A DNA stretch of 59,143 nt from Tsukamurella sp. M9C (GTDB taxonomy: Bacteria > Actinomycetota > Actinomycetes > Mycobacteriales > Mycobacteriaceae). The position numbers and the translations under genes are program-made. The stretch spans positions 1 through 59,143 of the forward strand of contig NZ_JAIULG010000026.1 in assembly GCF_020169415.1 (NCBI RefSeq), written 5' to 3'. This document shows positions 58,554 through 59,143 of this stretch, piece after piece. Position 1 is the stretch's first letter. Each line of letters begins with the position of its first letter. The notes under the pieces were generated by a model. The model was not told where the DNA came from and did not search any database. It was given only the letters and a program-made list of their open reading frames with translations.

Positions 58554-59143
58554 TCAGGTTACTCCGCGCGCGATCGCCGCCGACGCCGGGACCACCTGGC
58601 CGAAGTCCAGTTTCACGAGCTGGTCCGCGCGGTCGAAGTACCGGTCGTCGTGGGTGATCACGACCACCGTCTTCCCGCGCGCCTTCAGGTCGGCGATGAT
58701 CCGGTCGTAGAAGACCGCGCGGAAGCGGGGGTCCTGGTCGGCGGCCCATTCGTCGAACAGGTACACCGGCCGGTCCTCGAGCAGCGCGGTCAGCAGAGCG
58801 AGCCGCTTGCGCTGCCCCGTCGAGAGGGCGAGCGTCGAGAGCTTCCCGTCCTGCACCGTGACGGCGTGCGCCAGCTCCAGGTCGTGCAGCAGCCCGCGGA
58901 CCCGGTCGTCCAGGTCGTCGGCCGCCAGGCCGAGGTAGTCGTCGAACAGGTGGAAGTCCGAGAAGACCGCGGTGGTGTGCTGCCGGAACCACTCCAGGTT
59001 CTGCGGGCCGATCGGCTCGCCGCCGGCGCGGATCTCGCCGATCCGCGGCGCGTACAGCCCACAGATCAGCTTTGCCAGCGTCGACTTGCCGCTGCCGTTG
59101 CCGCCGACCACGAACGTCACCTCGCCGGGGCGCAGCGTCAGGT
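58554..59143 (-). CDS. ABC transporter ATP-binding domain, cyclic-peptide exporter type, cut by window edge
   Basis: The 5' part lies beyond the window; about 196 C-terminal residues are present. The Walker A is VGGNGSGKSTLAKL, the signature is LSTGQRKRLALLTALLED (a degenerate form), Walker B is VYLFDEWAADQDPRFR and the H-loop is VITHDDRYFDRAD. FDEWAADQDP is characteristic of the PvdE/YojI/SyrD-like group, in which a membrane domain precedes the ATPase on one chain. Substrates are peptides or siderophore precursors; the one here is unknown. The glcB gene follows 41 bases after its stop. Confidence 0.88.
   Translation of the reverse strand, partial: LTLRPGEVTFVVGGNGSGKSTLAKLICGLYAPRIGEIRAGGEPIGPQNLEWFRQHTTAVFSDFHLFDDYLGLAADDLDDRVRGLLHDLELAHAVTVQDGKLSTLALSTGQRKRLALLTALLEDRPVYLFDEWAADQDPRFRAVFYDRIIADLKARGKTVVVITHDDRYFDRADQLVKLDFGQVVPASAAIARGVT

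Overview
The window is a chromosomal stretch of a very GC-rich, mycolic-acid-type actinomycete (order Mycobacteriales). Two blocks follow gene order I know from Mycobacterium tuberculosis. Bases 249-19567 match the Rv1691-Rv1713 block (HAD phosphatase, tlyA, NAD kinase, recN, steA, steB, pyrG, Nudix, xerD, parA, scpA, scpB, rluB, cmk, der). Bases 35087-49674 match the Rv1821-Rv1832 block (secA2, pgsA2, gcvH, garA, two MerR regulators, the DUF151 gene, gcvP). The gene set and style suggest Tsukamurella or a close relative such as Gordonia or Rhodococcus. The genus is inference; I could not run a search.

Layout. 1-190: the 3' end of a 5S rRNA gene and its nested-hairpin terminator. 249-11954: a dense same-strand run of housekeeping genes, many with 4-base start/stop overlaps, covering rRNA methylation, NADP synthesis, DNA repair, cell separation, CTP synthesis and chromosome dimer resolution. 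12061-19567: a second run with a ParA-type ATPase, the ScpA/ScpB condensin partners, a small membrane protein, RluB, CMP kinase, Der and an MFS transporter. 19570-23810: a reverse-strand accessory region with a lipoprotein/membrane protein/YtrA-type GntR module bracketed by two copies of a structured repeat, a lone MCE-domain gene and an iron-box-linked siderophore-interacting flavoprotein. 23913-35018: single genes and short operons on both strands (DUF2252, PtpB-like phosphatase, PQQ-type sugar dehydrogenase, GIY-YIG-like protein, tRNA-Pro, quinone reductase, DJ-1/PfpI protein, F420-type reductase, lipoprotein, OsmC, M28 peptidase).

35087-38027: secA2-pgsA2. 38088-42102: a siderophore uptake system (binding lipoprotein, two permeases, ATPase) around an excellent IdeR-type iron box; it sits where M. 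tuberculosis has Rv1823-Rv1825. 42221-49674: the glycine cleavage and GarA signalling block, with a glycine riboswitch before gcvP and a MGT-type glycosyltransferase inserted. 49742-59143: an NhaA-DsbA fusion, an orphan Rv0909-type antitoxin, a DUF222-HNH protein, a membrane-anchored solute-binding domain, a spermidine-synthase-like protein, malate synthase G and a truncated ABC exporter.

The strongest unexplained signals are: (1) two related ~55-base elements at 19642 and 21631 that keep a three-way-junction fold by compensatory changes; (2) a 9-base word, GCACCGTCG, seen dozens of times on both strands and apparently overriding codon preference; (3) a SoxR-like 19-base palindrome without a recognisable partner at 44591; (4) an Arg/Gly/Asp repeat protein beside the rRNA operon; (5) many start codons placed 6-8 bases after a TANNNT box, which point to leaderless transcription and were used to choose starts. 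I saw no CRISPR array, insertion sequence, integrase-bounded island or prophage.
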